From MED-G105 sp039025235 (GTDB lineage Bacteria > Pseudomonadota > Alphaproteobacteria > Caulobacterales > Parvularculaceae), in the NCBI GenBank assembly GCA_039025235.1, contig JBCCOS010000004.1, forward strand, positions 124,001-188,000: DNA of 64,000 bases, given 5' to 3'. Of the stretch, positions 61,712 through 64,000 are shown in pieces. Positions within the stretch are counted from its first letter, which is position 1. Each line of letters opens with the position of its first letter. The position numbers and the translations under genes are program-made. The notes beneath the pieces were generated by a model. It was not told where the DNA came from, searched no databases, and saw only the letters and a list, made by a program, of their open reading frames with translations.

Positions 61712-62305
61712 ATGAGTGCAACAACTGAAGCACAAACCGAAGAACCAACCCGGCGAGATTTTATTCACCTATTAGCCGGCTCTGTGGCTGCTGTTGGTGG
61801 CGCCGGCCTCGTCGTGCCCTTAGTGCATCAAATGAATCCGGCTGCTTCCGTACTGGCTTTGTCGACAAAGGAAGTGGACCTGTCCGCTATAGAAGTCGGC
61901 CAAGCGATTAAAGTATTCTGGCAGGGTAAGCCTGTCTTCATTAGACGTCGCAGCGAAAGCGAAATAGAGGAGTCGACCAAAACTCCTGTTTCGGCTCTGC
62001 CTGACGGCATCGCGCGAAACGAAAATGACGCAAGTTTAGAAGCAACCGACGAAGCGCGCGTCACGGGTGCTGACGGCGTTGCCCGCCCTGAGTGGCTTAT
62101 CGTTGTTGGCGTTTGTACCCATCTTGGCTGTATTCCACTAGGTACAGCACAAGGGGAAGTGAAGGGCGACTATAACGGTTGGTTCTGTCCTTGCCATGGT
62201 TCCCACTATGATTCGGCTGGTCGCATTCGAAAAGGCCCGGCTCCGGAGAACCTGGCCGTTCCGCCTTATTCGTTTTTGTCAGATACCGTTGTTAAGATTG
62301 GCTAG
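61712..62305 (+). CDS. petA: Ubiquinol-cytochrome c reductase Rieske iron-sulfur subunit
   Basis: The Rieske protein carries electrons from ubiquinol to cytochrome c1 in complex III. The 197-residue protein has a twin-arginine-type N terminus (TRRDFIHLLAG) that doubles as its membrane anchor (about 20-40). The [2Fe-2S] site is in CTHLGC and CPCHGSHYD (about 131-136 and 152-160), with both Cys-His pairs intact. An insertion of about 45 residues before the cluster domain (about 70-115) is of the kind seen in alphaproteobacterial forms. The ATG follows GGAGGT. petB follows after 12 bases. Confidence 0.97.
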   Translation: MSATTEAQTEEPTRRDFIHLLAGSVAAVGGAGLVVPLVHQMNPAASVLALSTKEVDLSAIEVGQAIKVFWQGKPVFIRRRSESEIEESTKTPVSALPDGIARNENDASLEATDEARVTGADGVARPEWLIVVGVCTHLGCIPLGTAQGEVKGDYNGWFCPCHGSHYDSAGRIRKGPAPENLAVPPYSFLSDTVVKIG

Positions 62306-62317
62306 AGGTGATTTTTA

Positions 62318-63619
62318 ATGTCTCATGAATCTACGTATAAGCCGGGAACAGCTGTAGAGAAATGGATCGATGACCGGATGCCGATTGTGCGTCTTGCGTA
62401 TGATTCCTTTGTCGACTTCCCGACACCTAAGAACCTTAATTATTGGTACACGTTTGGCGGTATCTTAGCGATTTGCCTCGTCGTCCAGATTTTAACGGGC
62501 GTCATTTTGGCAATGCATTATACCCCGCATGTTGATCACGCTTTCGATAGTGTCGAGCACATTATGCGCGATGTGAACTACGGTTGGTTGATGCGGTACG
62601 TCCACGCTAACGGCGCATCGATGTTCTTTCTTGCTGTATACCTGCACATGTTCCGAGGGCTTTATTATGGGTCCTACAAAGAACCCAGAGAAGTGCTTTG
62701 GATCCTTGGTGTCGTGATTTTCTTGTTGATGATGGCAACGGCGTTTATGGGCTATGTGCTTCCATGGGGTCAAATGAGTTATTGGGGCGCCACCGTTATC
62801 ACTAACCTGTTTTCTGCGGTCCCAGTGATCGGGAATGATATCCGCACGCTTCTTTGGGGTGGGTTCTCTGTTGATAACGCAACATTAAACCGCTTCTTCT
62901 CTCTTCACTTTTTGCTGCCGTTTGCCATTACCGGCGTTGTGATCCTGCATATTTGGGCGCTTCATGTTCCTGGAAATAATAATCCAACGGGCGTAGAAGT
63001 GAAAAACGTGAAGAAAGATACACTGCCATTTCACCCTTACTACACGGTGAAAGATGCGTTTGCGATTGCGATATTCTTAGTCTTATTTGCCGGATTTGTT
63101 TTCTTTGCGCCTAATGCGTTAGGCCATCCAGATAATTACATCGAAGCTAATCCGCTTTCGACGCCAGCGCACATCGTTCCTGAATGGTATTTCTTACCCT
63201 TCTATGCGATCCTCCGAGCAATCACCTTTGACATTGGTCCTATCTCATCAAAATTAGGCGGTGTTATCGCAATGTTTGCCTCGATCTTGGTGCTTTTTGT
63301 GTTGCCTTGGCTCGACACGTCAAAAGTACGGTCAATGCGCTATCGACCAGTGGCGAAGATGTTCTTTGCCGTTTTTGTGGTCGTTAGTTTGGCGCTTGGA
63401 TGGCTTGGTGGTCAGCCTGCCGAAGGGGCATATGTTATTTGGTCACAAATCTGCACCCTTTATTATTTTGCATTCTTCCTCGTCGTCTTACCGGTGCTCG
63501 GAATAACTGAGACGCCTTCGACCTTGCCGAAGTCAATTTCCGAAGCGGTTACAAAAGTGGCGCCGAAGTTGGAAGCAACCGGTTCCGCTGGAAGCGCTGC
63601 CGCGCAGCCTGCCGAATAA
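62318..63619 (+). CDS. petB: Ubiquinol-cytochrome c reductase cytochrome b
   Basis: Cytochrome b is the core of complex III, with both quinone sites and two b-hemes. The 433 residues form eight membrane helices. Heme histidines lie in helices 2 and 4: VHANGASMFFLAVYLHMFRG and SLHFLLPFAITGVVILHIW. The Qo-site motif PEWYFLPFYAILR is intact (about residue 288). The C-terminal tail of about 35 residues is Ala/Ser/Pro-rich. It is between petA and petC in the usual order. Confidence 0.98.
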   Translation: MSHESTYKPGTAVEKWIDDRMPIVRLAYDSFVDFPTPKNLNYWYTFGGILAICLVVQILTGVILAMHYTPHVDHAFDSVEHIMRDVNYGWLMRYVHANGASMFFLAVYLHMFRGLYYGSYKEPREVLWILGVVIFLLMMATAFMGYVLPWGQMSYWGATVITNLFSAVPVIGNDIRTLLWGGFSVDNATLNRFFSLHFLLPFAITGVVILHIWALHVPGNNNPTGVEVKNVKKDTLPFHPYYTVKDAFAIAIFLVLFAGFVFFAPNALGHPDNYIEANPLSTPAHIVPEWYFLPFYAILRAITFDIGPISSKLGGVIAMFASILVLFVLPWLDTSKVRSMRYRPVAKMFFAVFVVVSLALGWLGGQPAEGAYVIWSQICTLYYFAFFLVVLPVLGITETPSTLPKSISEAVTKVAPKLEATGSAGSAAAQPAE

Positions 63620-63642
63620 ACTTTCGCCAGAAAGGACACGTA

Positions 63643-64000
63643 ATGATCCGCTCAGGATTGAAAATATTGTTAGTAAGCGCCGCTATTGGGATGGCAACGG
63701 GTTCCGTTGCTTCTGCGGCATCAGGTTCGACAAAAGAACTTAAACATCCTCACTGGCATTTTGCTGGGCCTTTTGGGACCTTTGATAAGGATGCGCTTCA
63801 GCGCGGTTATCAGGTTTATCGTACTGTCTGTTCTGGATGCCATTCCATGGACCAACTTTACTTCCGGAATCTTGGGCAAAAAGGTGGTCCATTTTATTTA
63901 GACAATTGCCCTGCTGGCATTCCTGAAACGACAAATTGCTCTAATCCAAACGATAACCCGATCGTGAAGGCAATTGCAGCAGAGTATCAGGTTCAGGATG
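63643..64000 (+). CDS. petC: Cytochrome c1, N-terminal part (runs off the window)
   Basis: Cytochrome c1 takes electrons from the Rieske protein and passes them to cytochrome c. The first 119 codons are present. The ATG at 63643 has GAAAGGA upstream. A signal peptide ends near SVASAA (about 27), followed by HWHFAGPFGTFDKDALQRGYQVYRTVC, the usual c1 opening. The heme-binding CSGCH is at about 62-66. The gene is in frame with no defects up to the window end and lies 23 bases after petB. Confidence 0.96.
   Translation, partial: MIRSGLKILLVSAAIGMATGSVASAASGSTKELKHPHWHFAGPFGTFDKDALQRGYQVYRTVCSGCHSMDQLYFRNLGQKGGPFYLDNCPAGIPETTNCSNPNDNPIVKAIAAEYQVQD

Noticed and set aside
1..64000. tRNA genes, phage attachment sites or insertion sequences
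   Set aside because: I looked through the intergenic stretches and saw no cloverleaf-like sequence, transposase or integrase.

Overview
The window looks like chromosomal DNA from an alphaproteobacterium of intermediate GC content. The gene orders gltA-gltX next to comEC, iscR-iscS-sufBCDS-sufT-sufA, and hemF/trmL next to petABC are alphaproteobacterial habits, and the protein sequences fit. I do not name a genus. There are no rRNA or tRNA genes, no phage, no insertion sequence with a transposase and no CRISPR array.

Layout. (1) 1-4.7 kb: the start of gltA (citrate synthase) and gltX on the minus strand, and comEC divergent on the plus strand. (2) 4.7-25 kb: a type II secretion region. A GspO-type prepilin peptidase (minus) is followed by a large two-module surface lipoprotein, a TonB-dependent receptor, an unbroken 12-gene gspCDEFGHIJKLMN operon with overlapping or nearly touching genes, and a small unknown lipoprotein. 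(3) 25-28 kb: an Lrp/AsnC regulator divergent from phhA and hppD (phenylalanine to tyrosine, then homogentisate). (4) 28-33 kb: a minus-strand sulfur group (metC-like, sseA, cysK) with a GNAT, a hydrolase and a small PEGA lipoprotein. (5) 33-41.2 kb: the iscR/suf Fe-S assembly operon, with a good IscR-type box in its promoter, then fliO. (6) 41.7-59.8 kb: an exopolysaccharide cluster of the kind normally found with exosortase A (XrtA). It has a glycosyltransferase/deacetylase fusion, priming transferase, TPR protein, export lipoprotein, chain-length protein, tyrosine kinase, outer-membrane protein, secretion ATPase, deacetylase, FemAB-like protein and glycosyltransferase. Neither the exosortase nor a PEP-CTERM protein is in the window. 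(7) 60-64 kb: hemF and trmL (minus), then petA, petB and the start of petC (plus).

Two observations stand out. First, a family of about 105-120 bp palindromic elements, each with two hairpins and TTAAAGC...GCTTTAA-like ends, occurs at least six times between 25.7 and 60 kb, in both orientations. Copies supply the stop codons of hppD, the PEGA lipoprotein gene and hemF, and one lies in frame inside the 5' end of the deacetylase ORF. Second, the prepilin peptidase, two-module lipoprotein, TonB-dependent receptor and complete Gsp operon together look like a dedicated machine that places a lipoprotein on the cell surface beside a partner receptor. This is inference from gene order and signal sequences.
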